DNA of 64,000 bases from Plectosphaerella cucumerina (Eukaryota; Ascomycota; Sordariomycetes; Glomerellales; Plectosphaerellaceae). The stretch lies in the NCBI GenBank assembly GCA_020746995.1, contig JAGPXD010000002.1, positions 5,580,001-5,644,000 on the forward strand, written 5' to 3'. Positions 44,078 to 55,823 of the stretch are shown here, piece by piece. A program made the position numbers and the translations under genes. Position 1 is the first letter of the stretch; the number at the start of each line of letters is the position of its first letter. The notes under the pieces were generated by a model, which worked only from the letters and a program-made list of their open reading frames with translations, was not told the origin of the DNA and ran no database searches.

Positions 44078-45551
44078 TTACGCCCACTTCTTCATGACCT
44101 CTCTGGACGGGATCCTCTTCGCTGCGACCAGGCGATCCAGCACGATGGATGTTCCATGGCCAGGGGGCATCTCCTCCGAGAATCCGAGGGCCCGGATCTT
44201 TTCCAGCGACAGTCCCCTACTGCGGTTCAGAAGGACAGACCACGCCGTAAGAAAGATCCAAGTCTCGTGGGGAATCTCGGCCCCCGCCAGCGCATGCTCG
44301 GCGCACATCTTTTTGTACTCGTCCTGGTGGTCTTTCCACCACTGTTCAGCGGGGGAGATGGCTGCGAGGGCTTGTCAGCGCATGCTCATTCAGTGGAGCG
44401 AGCAGCTTACTGTCGCTGGGACCAACGCCTTTGAGCCCAAAGTACTCGGCCATCAGTGGCCAGCGAACCGAGTTCGACACCGCTGTGGAGTAGTCGGCGG
44501 TGTTGAAGGCTTCATTGTTGGCTTCGTCGGGCTTGACGACGGAAAGGTAGATCTCCGACCGAGCGATGATGTCCTGCGTGGACTCGGTGTAGGTGAACAG
44601 CCAGTTCTCCATGGTGCCAATGTGCGGGATTTGGGCCCCGGAGCCGTTGACGTATCGCCATAATGAAAGGTAGAGGGCCAGTGGCTCGAGCCAAGTCATC
44701 GAGGTCGCATTGGGGGTGAAGCCTGGCCGAGTTGTCAGCAAGGTCTTTGGCATCCTTGGAGGATAGTGACTGAGAATCGTGGACTCACCGTTGATGCAGT
44801 CGGGACGAACTTCGCACCACTTCCAGGACTTGCCCGCCTGCACCTCTCTGATCAGATCGACTTGGTTATAGTAGAAAATCGAGTCGCCGTACGGAGACGG
44901 GATTCGAGGCTGCGACTCCTTCAGAGGCGGTTTGATTTCAATGTGCTCCGGATGACTATGATGAGGTGTCAGCACCGGACAGAAAGGCATCATAGTTGTT
45001 ACCTACTCGAAGACGGCCACGCCGTAGTTCTGCAGAAGTCAGTCTCAGTCTAGAAGCGGTAGCGGGGTCCTCACGTTTGTGCCTGTCTGGAGCACGAAGA
45101 ACTTGAGACTGGTGCAGATCTCGTCGACGGCACGGACGGCATTGCTCGTCATGGTAACGTTGATGTCACGAATGTCCATTACATCGACGGTGTACGCTGA
45201 AGCATTCGAGTAGGCTGGGATGAATTAGTACGTGGGCTGGAGAGAAAGGCTAACTCGTTGCTCACCGAGGTAGTAGACATGTGTGACATTCTGTACGTCT
45301 GGTACCGATGCCTCGAGCTGTTTCTTGACAGTTGCCAGATCCCCACGGAGATTGACGCCACTGTAAAACTCCAGTCGCGGCTCATCGTCTGGGAACAAGC
45401 TCGTTGCTCTGTCGACGGGACGGTTTGAGAGGCCAACGACGCGAGAGAAGGTTGTACGAGTCGGATACGACAGCAAGTTGTTGCACACGGCCCATCCGGA
45501 GATGCCGCTGGCACCAAAGACGAGGGCGACGTTGTTTCCAGAGGAGCCCAT
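44078..45551 (-). CDS. PRISE/VEP1-type NAD(P)-dependent reductase (atypical SDR)
   Basis: Six exons, 45551-45266, 45214-45075, 45029-45007, 44955-44789, 44722-44411 and 44361-44078, give 403 residues. The N-terminal Rossmann motif is VFGASGISGWAV (G13-x2-G16-x2-G19). The catalytic-type VLQTGTNYGV block is restored by joining exons 2 and 3 and matches progesterone 5-beta-reductase/iridoid-synthase-like (PRISE) proteins. FYYNQVDLI follows, as expected. These enzymes reduce activated C=C bonds of enones using NAD(P)H. Exon 3 is only 23 bp. A Zn2Cys6 regulator lies 660 bp beyond its start on the same strand. No signal peptide. The substrate is unknown. Confidence 0.92.
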
Positions 45552-46215
45552 GATGCCGATAGGTTTGACGAGGAAGAGATGAGGGGTATCTGAAAGGAAA
45601 CTCTCCTCCTCAGCCGAGAGCGCCCGAACGGCGAGAGGGTACCTGTAATATCAATGGAGGGGGTTGGCCTGCGAGAAGCGCCCAGCTGAGCATGCAGCCA
45701 CCTCGCCCCTCGTTGGCGCACCATGGTCCCACGCACGTGGGTTCATGTGCTGCAGGTTTCCCCGAGGACTTGCCCCGCATCCATACACGCGTTTGTTGGC
45801 GATGGCAGCTCATGAACCGAGAGTGCTCTCGAAAGGACAGGACGTTGAGATCAGATACTGCACCAGAAGCAACCGCTCTTTAACGTCATTGCTTCCGTTC
45901 TGAATTGCAGAGCATTGCTGATTGGGCTCCCAGTTGGCCTTCTGACCACAAATCTCAAGTGACCCCGTGGGCCCAACGTGAGAGCCAAGAGTCAGGCCAG
46001 GAGGAAAGAGGGGTAACAACCAAGTAAGTGACAGACGACTGCAAGGATGCTGTTCAGGTCATGCGGTTGGAGGGCCTGCGTCGGGGATATCACCCGATTT
46101 GACAAATGCCTTCCAGATTGATGTCAACGGTTCGAAGGGCCAATCGCGAGGCATCCGGTATCATGGGCACTCCATTGTGAAAGCTCTCTGATGACTGGCG
46201 TTGCTCACAGGCAGC
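45552..46215. other. Intergenic region
   Basis: Spacer of 664 bp between two minus-strand genes. It holds the reductase promoter and the regulator's 3' region. No supported gene. Confidence 0.45.
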
Positions 46216-48588
46216 TCAAGAGAGAATACGCAGTATCTCATCATCCCGTGCCACGGTCGGAGACATGAGACTGCCGACGGTAGCTCCGCGCTGGCGCATT
46301 GTCTCGACCAGCTCCCAGTGATTCGGGAGGGCGAACGCAGCTGCTTCACTGCTCGAGACGAGGGAGACCTGGATGGCCAGGGCGAAGAAGCTGCAGATAT
46401 CAGCACAGACGCTACTACCATGTATATGGGGCATCTTTACCTTCTCCAGACATTTATCGGGTGATAGAGTAGTGTCAGTGGCTCATGGAGTAGCCCACTG
46501 GACACGGCGTTCATGAAGGCGGCGCCGACGGCTGTACGTGCACCCGTCTTTTCCTCGTCGGATAGAAGTATGGCGTGAGTCGCGTGTAGCGCACGGTAAA
46601 TGAAGGGTCTGTAGATGATGGACTTTGCGGCAAAGTATCGAGCTTTGAGAAAGCCGCGTAGCCTCTCCTCTGTTGGGCGTGGCTCGTGAGGCCCAGGTGG
46701 CGCGCCTTCCTCAGAGGGAGAGTATTGGTCAAAGTGGAGGCTCGGAGGGAGGCAGGCGCGCCACTCTTCGAGTTGTCGGTCGAGTTCGGCAATCATCGAA
46801 TGCGAGGCAGAGAGAAAGATTGCTGGTGTATCTGCTGATGGCGAGCTGACGGAGTGAGAATCGTCGGACTGATCTGCGGGGAGTCAGCACGTTCATGTGG
46901 GCTGTTAAGGGGGCGACTCACCCCGACTGTAGAGATAGAGGAGCACCCTGTTGAGAAGCTTCCGAATAGCGATGAGAGCCAGAAAGAAGAACTGGTACTG
47001 GGCAAGACGGGGGTCCGTGTCTGCGTTTGGGACGAGAGGTAGGGGAATCGAGTTGGCCAGCTTGCCGAGGCCGCTTGGTGGCAAATCAAACTCGGCCAGA
47101 AGCTGACTGTAGGTCGTCAGTTAAGAGATCACGAGCCTTTGGCCAGGATCCAGATATCTCACCTTTCTTGGAGGTAAGCAATCCAGAACAATTGGCATTG
47201 GTGAGCAGCCAATGTGGTCTGTCTACATGGTCAAATCATCAGCACGAGACGGTGACCAAGTCATAGTGGGCAACCTACAACGGAGCAAGAATCAGAATCG
47301 TGCTGCAGGCGCGATGGGTGACGTGCCAGGCATCGTAAATGCGCAGCTTGGCGGAGTAGAACATGCTGGGAGCGAGTCAGCGACTGTCGAGTACCACGGT
47401 CTGAGAGACCAACCCCATGAGAAGAAGGCACTGAACGCTGGGCCAGTCTGCCGTCTCAACATTGAAGAACTTCTCCCGGGCAGCGTTGAATAGCCCGAGA
47501 CCAACGTCCAACTCCTCAGCCTGGCCCCAGTCCTGGTGGCCATCGTGGTACGCGGCGATGGATCCCAGGGCACACACGAGGAGGACAATGCATGTGTCAA
47601 CATCGTCCGGCAGAGTCCCCCTCAACGTCATATTCAGGTGATGGTTGTAGAAGGTCGTTTCGCTCAGGACTAGACAGCTGGGGTGGAAGTGTGCAAAGTA
47701 GTAGCCAGCGAGGAAGTCGATATCGCTGAGCGCCAGGTGCGAGGCCCAGCCGGGGTCCGAGATGTACTGCATGAGACCTCGCGGCGGTGCCGTGAACCGT
47801 GGGAGCGCGGGGCGTTTGGTCTCAAGCTCCATCGGGTACAGAAGCTGAGATTCGGTCAGCGTGAGGGGGGAGCACGACCATGCGAGCAGGTGCTGGGGGG
47901 CGACGCAGTGCTTCTGGGTCAGAGAGAGCTCCTCCCTGACGCGTCCGGTGTCGAGAAAGCGAGGGGACGCTCCAAGAACTTCGTCTCCCAGGGCGGCTCG
48001 AGGAGTGAGACCAGCATGGCGGGAGAGTGTATGGGCAGCTGGAGTGGTGGCAACAGGAGGCATGACGCCCTGCTGTGGACAGATCTCCGGCGGTTGCTGT
48101 TGCGGCTGTTGCTGGCCCTTTTCGACTAGATCGGTTAGGTGCTCAAGTCTCTCTTCCATTCTTTTGAGGGTGTCGGCCAGCTCGGCCACCGAGAGGTTCT
48201 TCCTATGCCAGGGTCAGCCTCGTTCAACGGCAGATACTGTTACAACGCACTTGTACGCGACAGTGTCGACGTAAGAGCACTCCAGCCCCAACCTCCCACA
48301 CCGCCCACATGACGGGCGGGCCTCGTCGCACTTTGTCTTGCGTCTTCTGCAGGCATCGCAGGCCTTTTCTCCGAGGCAGCAAATCAGCGTCTGAACGAGA
48401 CAGATAGGAGACGGGATCGACAAACATTTAGAGCCTGGCGACGGGCAGCGGCGCCCGGCCGATGCTGCTGGCCTTCGGTCCCGTCCATTGACGCGTCGCG
48501 GGGCCCGCAGAAGCTGCAGCGGTTGCTTCGGAGAAATAGGATGAGTGCTGTGAAGGAGGGAAGTTGAAGTTGAGACCGGGGCCGTCAT
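46216..48588 (-). CDS. Zn2Cys6 transcription factor with fungal-specific TF domain
   Basis: Seven exons, 48588-48251, 48202-47414, 47365-47279, 47222-47163, 47106-46922, 46873-46441 and 46390-46216, give about 688 residues. The zinc cluster ACDACRRRKTKCDEARPSCGRC...C (C77-C104) is followed by a helical ELADTLKRMEERLEHLTDLVEK segment and a Gln-rich run. The fungal middle homology domain includes DVDTCIVLLVCALGSIAA and WPSVQCLLLMG, and FALAIQVSLVSSS near the end. The start is the weakest part: an ATG at 48588 is chosen, but a further upstream exon or an intron before the zinc cluster is possible. It lies downstream of the reductase and on the same strand, so may regulate it. Confidence 0.84.
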
Positions 48589-49221
48589 CAGCCGACTAAA
48601 GCCATGCCAGTAGCGCCGTAGCGGCACGAGCACTGGATGCCGCGGATGTCCACGTGCTGGCGTCTGTTCTACTCGTACCCCGCCATTTTGAGCGCGATGG
48701 TGGGTAGAAAACACGAAACGAGGTCTCAAGATGTCTGCTCAGAACTTGCAATCATGTTGTGAAATACTGGTCGATTGAGCAGAGTGGCCCTTGGCCCGTT
48801 TGGTCAGCAAGCTTGGGGGACGGAGGTTCTGATGAAAGGTGGAAGGGGCGTTGGTGGTACCTTCCTCGGAGGAGGACCAAGAATACCGACACCGACACCA
48901 AATTATCACCACCTCCGCCACCACCTCACCGCAACAACATCCCTCAAATCATCTCACCTTCTCATGCGACCCCGCTGGGGTGAGTCATTAAAATGATTGG
49001 ATTCGGCATGCCTGTATCTACTGCACGCCGCCCCGTGTCCGATATCACCACCAACGCCGAGCACCGCGCAAACCCAGAGGCAGAAAAATACAGGGAAGCG
49101 TGCCTAGTAAAGCAAAGGGACCAGCCGTCAGATTCGGCCAAAGTGTGCGTCGCGCCCTCTCCCATACTCGATCGAGATGAGCTGACTTTTCGAGATTTCT
49201 CCATCCAACATCTCCCAGCGC
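48589..49221. other. Intergenic region
   Basis: Spacer of 633 bp with CT/CCA-rich stretches. No supported gene. Confidence 0.4.
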
Positions 49222-50478
49222 CTACCGGTGCGGCGCAAACTCGACAGCCGGCGTGTTCTGCACGCTGTTCATCCCCGCCCCCGACCCCGGCCTGCCGCCA
49301 CCACCTTGCCCGTCGAGCTCGGCGTGATACATCCCCGGCGCCTCGTGGATCTGCTGGTTCGGCGCCTCAAAGGGGTACTGGTTGTGGTGCCCCTGGCCGT
49401 AGGCGCTCTGGGGCGACATGGCGGCCGCTCCGGGCGAGGTGACCTTCTCCTGCTGGGGACCGTAGTAGCCGTCGGCGCCCGGGCCGTGGTTCTGTGTCGG
49501 CGGGTAAGGGTTCGCCTTTGCGGCATCGTCGGCACCTTGGGGCGGGGGAGTCGAGTAAAAGTGCGATGGGGGCGCCGACTGCATGTCGTGGCCGCCCTCT
49601 GTGCTGTCGTCCAGGTTGGACGTCTTGGAGTAGCGCGCGGCCTTGCGACGCTTCCACCACAGGAAGACGCCGACGAGGGCGAGGCCGACCACGGCGAGGG
49701 TCGCGGCCACGCCGATTCCTGCCGCCGCGCCGGTGCTGAGGCCGCCGCCGCCACTCGAATTGTTGTTGCCGTTGTCCGAGGAGCCTCCGTTCCCAGACTC
49801 TGCCGCATCAGAACCAGTCGTTGACGCTGCTGGGTTTCCCGTCGCTGTGGTCGAAGCGTCTGACGTTGAGGTCCCCGTCGCTTCTGCGGCATTGGTCGAC
49901 GCTGCTGCCGAGTATATCGTCGAGTAAGCTCCCTCGTTGACCTCCTTCACACTGCTCCAGATCCAGTGCTGGGCCTTGTGGTAGCTGTGCTCAATGGTCA
50001 GCACACCTGCAAAGTCTCTCGGCACAGGGGAGAACGCCTACACGTCGCTGTTGACGCCCTGAATGTTGTTGTTCATGAACAGGTTCGATCCCGGATGGAC
50101 GTCCAGAGCGTAAGACGTGCCGTTGGCGACGTTATGCATCCTGTATGTTCCATCTCCCCATTCGACAATATCCCACTTCTGGTTATCGGCCGTCGACGAG
50201 CGCCCCATGCAGGCGATGGAGCGCGAGTCGGCAATCTCGCCCGGGTCGTAGCAGATGGCCAGCTGCTGAGAAGGCCCCATGTCGCTGAATCGCATCAGAT
50301 ACCGTCCAGGCTCGTCGTCGACCGGTTGCATCTGCCATTGCTTGTCGACATAGCCGAAAACGCGGAGGCCGCCAGTCGTCATTTGCAGCGTGGACTTGAG
50401 CGGCGAGGTCGTGTTGTCGACGCGCGCCTCGGAGATGGAGTACCACGCATTCGAGTCGAATTTGGCCGGCTTCGCCAT
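49222..50478 (-). CDS. Ricin-B-like lectin domain protein with one membrane helix
   Basis: Two exons, 50478-50042 and 49984-49222, give 399 residues. The first ~160 residues resemble a ricin-B-type beta-trefoil (WYSISEARVDNTTSPLKSTL, QWQMQPVDDEPGRYLMRF, QKWDIVEWGDGTYRMHNVANG, ALDVHPGSN). A Ser/Thr/Ala/Gly/Asn-rich stalk follows, then one membrane helix at about 232-256 and a KRRK stop-transfer motif. The tail is Pro/Gln/Gly-rich. This resembles cell-surface sensor-like proteins (WSC/Mid2-type architecture), but no N-terminal signal peptide is obvious, so topology may rely on the internal helix. The donor is the second of two adjacent GT dinucleotides; the first gives the wrong frame. Confidence 0.82.
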
Positions 50479-51962
50479 GGTGTCGTCGATGTTCGGGGGA
50501 AGAGGCGTATGTGTTGAGTCGGCCGAATGGTAGGTATCCTGCAGTTGTCGACTTTCCCTCAACGAGCTTTTGTTCGAAATCACGACAGACGACAGCTCCA
50601 CGGTGCCCAGCAGAAGCTTTGGGGGCCGCCCGCCATCTTATCCGCTGTCATCTCGAGCAGGGGGGCCACCCAGCGGCTTCCCTCTGTCCCGGGCCACCCT
50701 GGCACAGCGCAGGGCAGTGAACCATTTCTTCAAGAACTTCAGTTGGGTCGAGGCCAGGGATCTGCATGGGGGCTAAGATGAGGGCCTTCGAAGGATCACG
50801 ACGCGCCCTTCCGACTGGCCAAGGACGCGAGCCGACAGGGCAGTGAAACGCTATGACCAGCCGACTCTGCTGACCACTGCAACCCTGCCACTCCTTAGAC
50901 CCGGCACAGACGCCAATGGGGGTGTGAGATCGGCCACTGTGGACACCGATGAAGCCTGGGGGCGGGCGGGGGCGGGAGGCAATCCTTGAGTGCACGTTGA
51001 TCCAGCGTCAGCACGCCCAGAACGTTGCCATCTCGCTTACGAGGGGACACGCCAGACAATATGTCTGCCTGTGTTGGTACAATGTTTGCCTCCCGTCGCC
51101 GTCAGCCTCTCGTTACCGCCTCTGGTGTCGAAGAAGAGAAGCCTCTGCTCTTCAGTCCGTCTTTTTGGCTGCCGCCCTGCTACTCTTTATTCTAACCAGG
51201 AACCAGGGGCCAAAAAGGGCCCCAACACAGTCAAAGCCACACGGGCCGCTCGCTGTCCGCAGCGGTTTAGGCTCCCGAAATAGTGCGAGCCGGCGAACCA
51301 CGGCCTCCCGCCACCCTCCATCAGTCTACCCGTACCGGAGCTAAGCCCTACCCCCGCTCGAGACAGGCCTGCCAGTCTCATCCTGTCGTCCCAGTTGGCT
51401 GGATGGGATGCCACGCGCAATGCTTGATCATCGTTAAGCATCATCTGTTGGGACAGCGAACGCCAGCGAGGCCTGGCCATCCTTTGCCAATTTGCCGCGG
51501 TGAGACGCCCAGCTCGCTTGGGCTTGTATCGGCAAGGGCGCGCTTAAGGGGTCAAGGGGTATCTGGGCGTCTCTTCTGTTGCAAAATATGTCTGCTTTGG
51601 GATGGCGTAGGAGTCGGAACAGAATGGAGGATGTCGAGGTGGAATCATGCTCGTATCTTGCTGCAAGCACTGATGAGGGACATCGGCGCTTTTTCTATTG
51701 AAAACCTGCTTCTCGCTTGCCACGGATCCAACTCGTGTGACTATCGATGCTTCCCCAGAAGTCATGGCGTCTCTCGGGTTACCTAGTCTCCCTGCCCTGC
51801 CAAGGCCTGTCACCATCGCCGAGTACTGTAGAGCAAAATTACCACGTTTGGCACAACACCACCCCTCCGGCCAGAACTTGCCGTCACCGCCTGTGCACTC
51901 TAACAACCTCCTGGCACCCTGGTAGCATGCAGCATGACCCTCCTCCCGTTCCCGGCCTAGCC
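50479..51962. other. Intergenic region
   Basis: About 1.5 kb upstream of the lectin-like gene and downstream of the glycohydrolase. Open frames up to about 165 codons occur on both strands but overlap and show no conserved block. I see no supported gene. Confidence 0.42.
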
Positions 51963-53276
51963 CTACCGCCCCCACGACATCCACCCCTTCTTCGTCGCCT
52001 CTTCCTCCCGCCGTCGCAGGCGGTCCTCCTCAGCCTCCATCCACTCTCGGTGCCGCGCCCACTTGGCATCCATCTCCTTCACGCTCAAGAAACCCCGTCC
52101 GCCATCCCGCGCCGTGTCCGGGTCCGCCGAGCCCCGGTATCCACCCCGCGTCACGCCGACCGTCTGGCAGAGGCCCTCGCCCTTCTCCAGCAGCCAGGCA
52201 CCGTGCCGTAGGCCGTCTCGCCAGTGCGGCGGCAGCACCTTGTAGCCCAAGTATGCGCCCAGAAGTGCTCCTGCGAAACAGGCGTTTGTATCGGCATCGC
52301 CTCCCTCCATGACGAGAGGGGTCACGAGGGTCTCGAAGACTGCCGTCTGCGCGCGGAGTCGGCCGTTGTCGCTGTTGACGATGTCCATGACCTGCCGTAG
52401 CAGCACGAGTCCGGACCCGAAGGTCTTGTACACGTATCCGATACTGCTTCCCTCATCGAGCTCAAGGGCTTTGAGATCCTTGGCTCGCGCGTACCGGTTC
52501 AGCTCGGCCACGTCGATGGGGGGGTCGTCGTTGCGCGCGGGGTCGAGCTTGCGCTGTTGCTCCCACCAGGCATTGTACCACGCGAGGCCGACATCGAGCA
52601 TCTCGTCGACATGGCGTGTCTCGGAGACCTCGCCATGTATAAGACCGCGGATGAGAGCAGTCCCGACGGCGCAGGCCAAGATGCAGCGCGGGTCAACGTG
52701 GGTTATCGACGAGAAGCGAGCAGCAATCTCAAAGGTCTCCTCGACCGTCTTATCGAGGCACATGAGGCCGAGGGGGTGGGTGCGCATAAGGCTGCCGTTA
52801 GGAGCGAGGTTGCGCTTGCCGCGGGTCCAGACGTCACGAGCCACGCCCTCGGGGTCGTCGAGGTATGTCGTCTTCTGGACGATGCGGCCGACGGTGGCGC
52901 CTAGACCAAGGGGCACTGTGTCGAGAGCTCGCAGGCCCATGTCAACCCATGTCTTGAGGCGGGATGCGACGTCGCGTGGATCAAGCTTCTGGCCATCGCC
53001 ATGCAGGAAAGACAGCAGAATGAGAAGGGCGTGGTCGGTGTCGTCGGTCCAGTCTCCGACTTGGTGCGGCGCACGATGCCAGTCGCGCTTGAAGGGTGTT
53101 GCGTCTTTGGATGGGAGGAGGGTGAAACGGTGTGAAGGGTAGGCTTGCTCAGCCTGGTCGCCTGAGAGGAACTCTGTGTAGAGGCCAACGGCGTCGCCAA
53201 GAGCTGAGCCGAAAAGGCAACCGACGATGCGGTCTTGGTAGATGGGTCCAAGCTGTGGAAGTAGTGATGTTGACAT
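51963..53276 (-). CDS. ADP-ribosylglycohydrolase family protein
   Basis: An intronless frame of 437 residues from the ATG at 53276; the longer in-frame upstream part to 53477 is not family-like. GCLFGSALGDAVGL, the metal-binding WTDDTDHAL (about 76-84), THVDPR and the second metal loop GGDADTNACFAGALLGAYLG are the family signature of ADP-ribosylhydrolases and dinitrogenase reductase-activating glycohydrolases. Members cleave ADP-ribose from proteins or nucleotides with two Mg ions. The C-terminal tail is rich in Arg/Glu and likely helical. No signal peptide. Function on a particular substrate is unknown. Confidence 0.94.
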   Translation of the reverse strand: MSTSLLPQLGPIYQDRIVGCLFGSALGDAVGLYTEFLSGDQAEQAYPSHRFTLLPSKDATPFKRDWHRAPHQVGDWTDDTDHALLILLSFLHGDGQKLDPRDVASRLKTWVDMGLRALDTVPLGLGATVGRIVQKTTYLDDPEGVARDVWTRGKRNLAPNGSLMRTHPLGLMCLDKTVEETFEIAARFSSITHVDPRCILACAVGTALIRGLIHGEVSETRHVDEMLDVGLAWYNAWWEQQRKLDPARNDDPPIDVAELNRYARAKDLKALELDEGSSIGYVYKTFGSGLVLLRQVMDIVNSDNGRLRAQTAVFETLVTPLVMEGGDADTNACFAGALLGAYLGYKVLPPHWRDGLRHGAWLLEKGEGLCQTVGVTRGGYRGSADPDTARDGGRGFLSVKEMDAKWARHREWMEAEEDRLRRREEEATKKGWMSWGR

Positions 53277-53716
53277 GATGTGTGGTGATGTTTCGTGACT
53301 TGGTGTTGTCGAGGAGCAGAAATGGTGGAGGCGGCCAGTGCGGCGGGTTATAACGGCCCAGCTGAGATGCCACGCACCAAGTGGCGCCGTTAGCACGACC
53401 GCAAACGCAATCTGCCTCGTGGTCGCCGAGGCGGAATCCGCGAGGCAGCCAAACAGGCGAGACGATGACTCGGTCAATCGACGCTAACGGTGACAATGGC
53501 GGTTGTTCCATCAAGGCAGCAGAACAGAAGTCGTCTGCCTGAACAACTCCTCTAGTCGGTGGAGCTACAACAAGGATCACCAACAGCTTCAACGGCAGGC
53601 AGCTGTCATTCAGGTCCGGTCACGCGACCACCATGCATGTGTGCGGCTGAACTCAGGGGTTGTGTCTTCCACCACATCGGATTGCTTCGAGGGTTGTACC
53701 GGGTCGTGGGCAGACC
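53277..53716. other. Intergenic region between two same-strand genes
   Basis: 440 bp containing the glycohydrolase promoter and the DUF1308 gene 3' region. Nothing distinctive. Confidence 0.45.
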
Positions 53717-55438
53717 CTAGCCGCCACACGTCTTGACCCCTTGCCTTTCGTCTTCGATGGCTAATGCTGCGAATGTCGATGCCGTCTCCGACACCCCATC
53801 GGCCGCTTCCTCTTCGTCTCCCACCCACCGCTGCAGCGACGACAGCTTCTCCTGCTTGCGCTCGCGCCGCGTCTTGATGGGCGCATGCTCGTGCCCTGCC
53901 ACACGAGGCTTGGCCAGTAGCTTTCGGGCAAAGGGGATGCGCCAGATGTGCGGGCCGCGCTCTTCCGCGGCGGTTCTGTTGGCCTCGATGACGCTCCTGA
54001 GACGCTTGGCGGCCTCCCAGTTGGATGTAATCGTCGTCAGCGAGGCGCTCCATCCGTATAGGAAGGATGAGACGTTCATGGCGTTGAGGCCTGAACCCAT
54101 ACTGCCCACGACGAGCGCCACGCGGGGGAGGGCTCCCTCGTTGACGAGACGCTGCGCGTCGTCCCAAGTGACGGTGCCAACCGTGCGTATTGGTAGCCGC
54201 AGGTCTTCGGGAACATCGTAGACAGACAGCCTAGCCAGCTCGGCGATGCGTCGACGCCGGTCCTCTTCTTCGGAGAATGTGTCATCCCCCTTGTCGTCGG
54301 CCGCCTTGAATAAGATTCTGGCGCGTGCCTGCTCCGTTTCGGTCCCAATGTCATACGCAATCTTGAGGAACGTGTCCGCTGCGTCCTGCGTGCAGACCAG
54401 ATCCCGGCCAACCATAGCTGGGTACATGGTGGTCAACAGGCGCGGGCCATATTCCATCTCATCGTTGGCATCTATGTGATGCTGCTTGCACCGCAGCAGT
54501 GGGTTGTCGGGGGTCATAACCATGTGGCTGAAATCTGAGGCCAGAGCCATGAACACAGAGCAATCGACGTTGAGGGTGGGTGTGAAATCGCGGAAAGGGT
54601 CGTGGCTGATGAGACGCGGCAGGGCCTCATCCAAGGTCGGTGGCGGCGCCTGGAGCAGCGGAGACTGATCTGCCGTCTCAATAGAGAGCTCGACTTCGTC
54701 GCCACCAAAGGTACGTACGTATCTCAGTAATCTGTCGACGTGCGCGTTGCTGCCAGAGGTGATGCGAGAGAGAATGATCTTGACAGCAGGCCGGCGGTAT
54801 TCGACGTACGTCAAGCGCGCGGCGGCGACCAGGTGGCGGGCGGCACGGGCGACCTCGACCTCATTATCGCCATCTTCCGGTAGGGGAGGCTCGTCATCGT
54901 CTTCGTCATCGTCACTAGTCTCCCAGTCCCAGCCGGCATCCGTCATCTCATAGCAGATGCGGCGCTCGGTAGTTGTGACGATCTTGATCCACTCGGTGCC
55001 GCCGCCGGCAACAATGTCGACGATGACAGCCTCGGTCTTGCGGTTGGCGAGCGTACGGAAGTACTCGCAGCGAATGCCACAAAGATCGTTGCACTTTTTC
55101 GCCGTATCCCAAACGATGTCGTGGAACTTGTGATTGCAGGCGTCGAGCTTGATGCGCAGGCGACCGGCCAGGACGCCGAGGTCCGTACCTTCTTCGCCAT
55201 CCTCGGTCGTATCAACGGTAGCCTGGCGCAGCATATTGGCGACGTTGCGCTTCTCGGCGAGCACGACGCGCTCAAAGGCGCCGAGGCCGGTAATGGCCTG
55301 GTTCCATGGTAGCGGTTTCGTCCCGACGGCCGGTCGCGCCTCGACTGCCTCCTTGAGCTGCTGGAGCTCGGTGAGGAGCGTCTTGATCTTGTGCGTGATC
55401 GTCTCGCATTCCTGGACGACGTCGCGGTGTGCCTGCAT
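53717..55438 (-). CDS. DUF1308 family protein (C7orf25/UPF0415-like)
   Basis: An intronless frame of 573 residues from the ATG at 55438 (MQAHRDVVQECETITHKIK); an upstream in-frame ATG at 55489 adds 17 His/Ser-rich residues. The block RKTEAVIVDIVAGGGTEWIKIV is characteristic of the DUF1308 family. A run of Asp/Glu (SDDDEDDDE, about 210-220) precedes it by sequence context typical of a flexible acidic linker. The C-terminus is basic (KTRRERKQEK). The family is conserved from fungi to animals with no firm function. It is divergent from a Zn2Cys6 gene, 385 bp apart. Confidence 0.88.
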   Translation of the reverse strand: MQAHRDVVQECETITHKIKTLLTELQQLKEAVEARPAVGTKPLPWNQAITGLGAFERVVLAEKRNVANMLRQATVDTTEDGEEGTDLGVLAGRLRIKLDACNHKFHDIVWDTAKKCNDLCGIRCEYFRTLANRKTEAVIVDIVAGGGTEWIKIVTTTERRICYEMTDAGWDWETSDDDEDDDEPPLPEDGDNEVEVARAARHLVAAARLTYVEYRRPAVKIILSRITSGSNAHVDRLLRYVRTFGGDEVELSIETADQSPLLQAPPPTLDEALPRLISHDPFRDFTPTLNVDCSVFMALASDFSHMVMTPDNPLLRCKQHHIDANDEMEYGPRLLTTMYPAMVGRDLVCTQDAADTFLKIAYDIGTETEQARARILFKAADDKGDDTFSEEEDRRRRIAELARLSVYDVPEDLRLPIRTVGTVTWDDAQRLVNEGALPRVALVVGSMGSGLNAMNVSSFLYGWSASLTTITSNWEAAKRLRSVIEANRTAAEERGPHIWRIPFARKLLAKPRVAGHEHAPIKTRRERKQEKLSSLQRWVGDEEEAADGVSETASTFAALAIEDERQGVKTCGG

Positions 55439-55823
55439 GGCACGAGGGAGTGAGGAGGGTGAGAAGAGGTGCCTGTGGTGGTGAGTCAAGATGGACGGAA
55501 TGTGTGTGAGAGTATTGTTGCACTGGGTTGAGGGCGAAGAAACGTCAGCTAGACAAGTTTTTCACACTGTTTTAGGCGCAAGCCACAACTGGAAGCCGTT
55601 GCCACTTGCCCATGCTTCCACCAGCCACCGAACCCACTTCCAGCTGGAGGAATAGGGGCTGCTCCTTCCTTCTATTTAGGTAGTATTTAAATCTTAGCTC
55701 AGGCCTGCTATTACTAACCAATCCATACTCAAGTAGGAACTTCATATCTCGACTTTTGTTGACGACTTAGTATTACTCTGTCTTACCCTTCCTCCCGGTC
55801 ACACACCCACACACCCAAATACA
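55439..55823. promoter_or_regulatory. Divergent promoter of the DUF1308 and third Zn2Cys6 genes
   Basis: 385 bp with a CCAAT-containing block near 55717 (ACTAACCAATCC) and a TATTTAAAT tract near 55683. Either or both may serve the two flanking genes. Confidence 0.45.
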
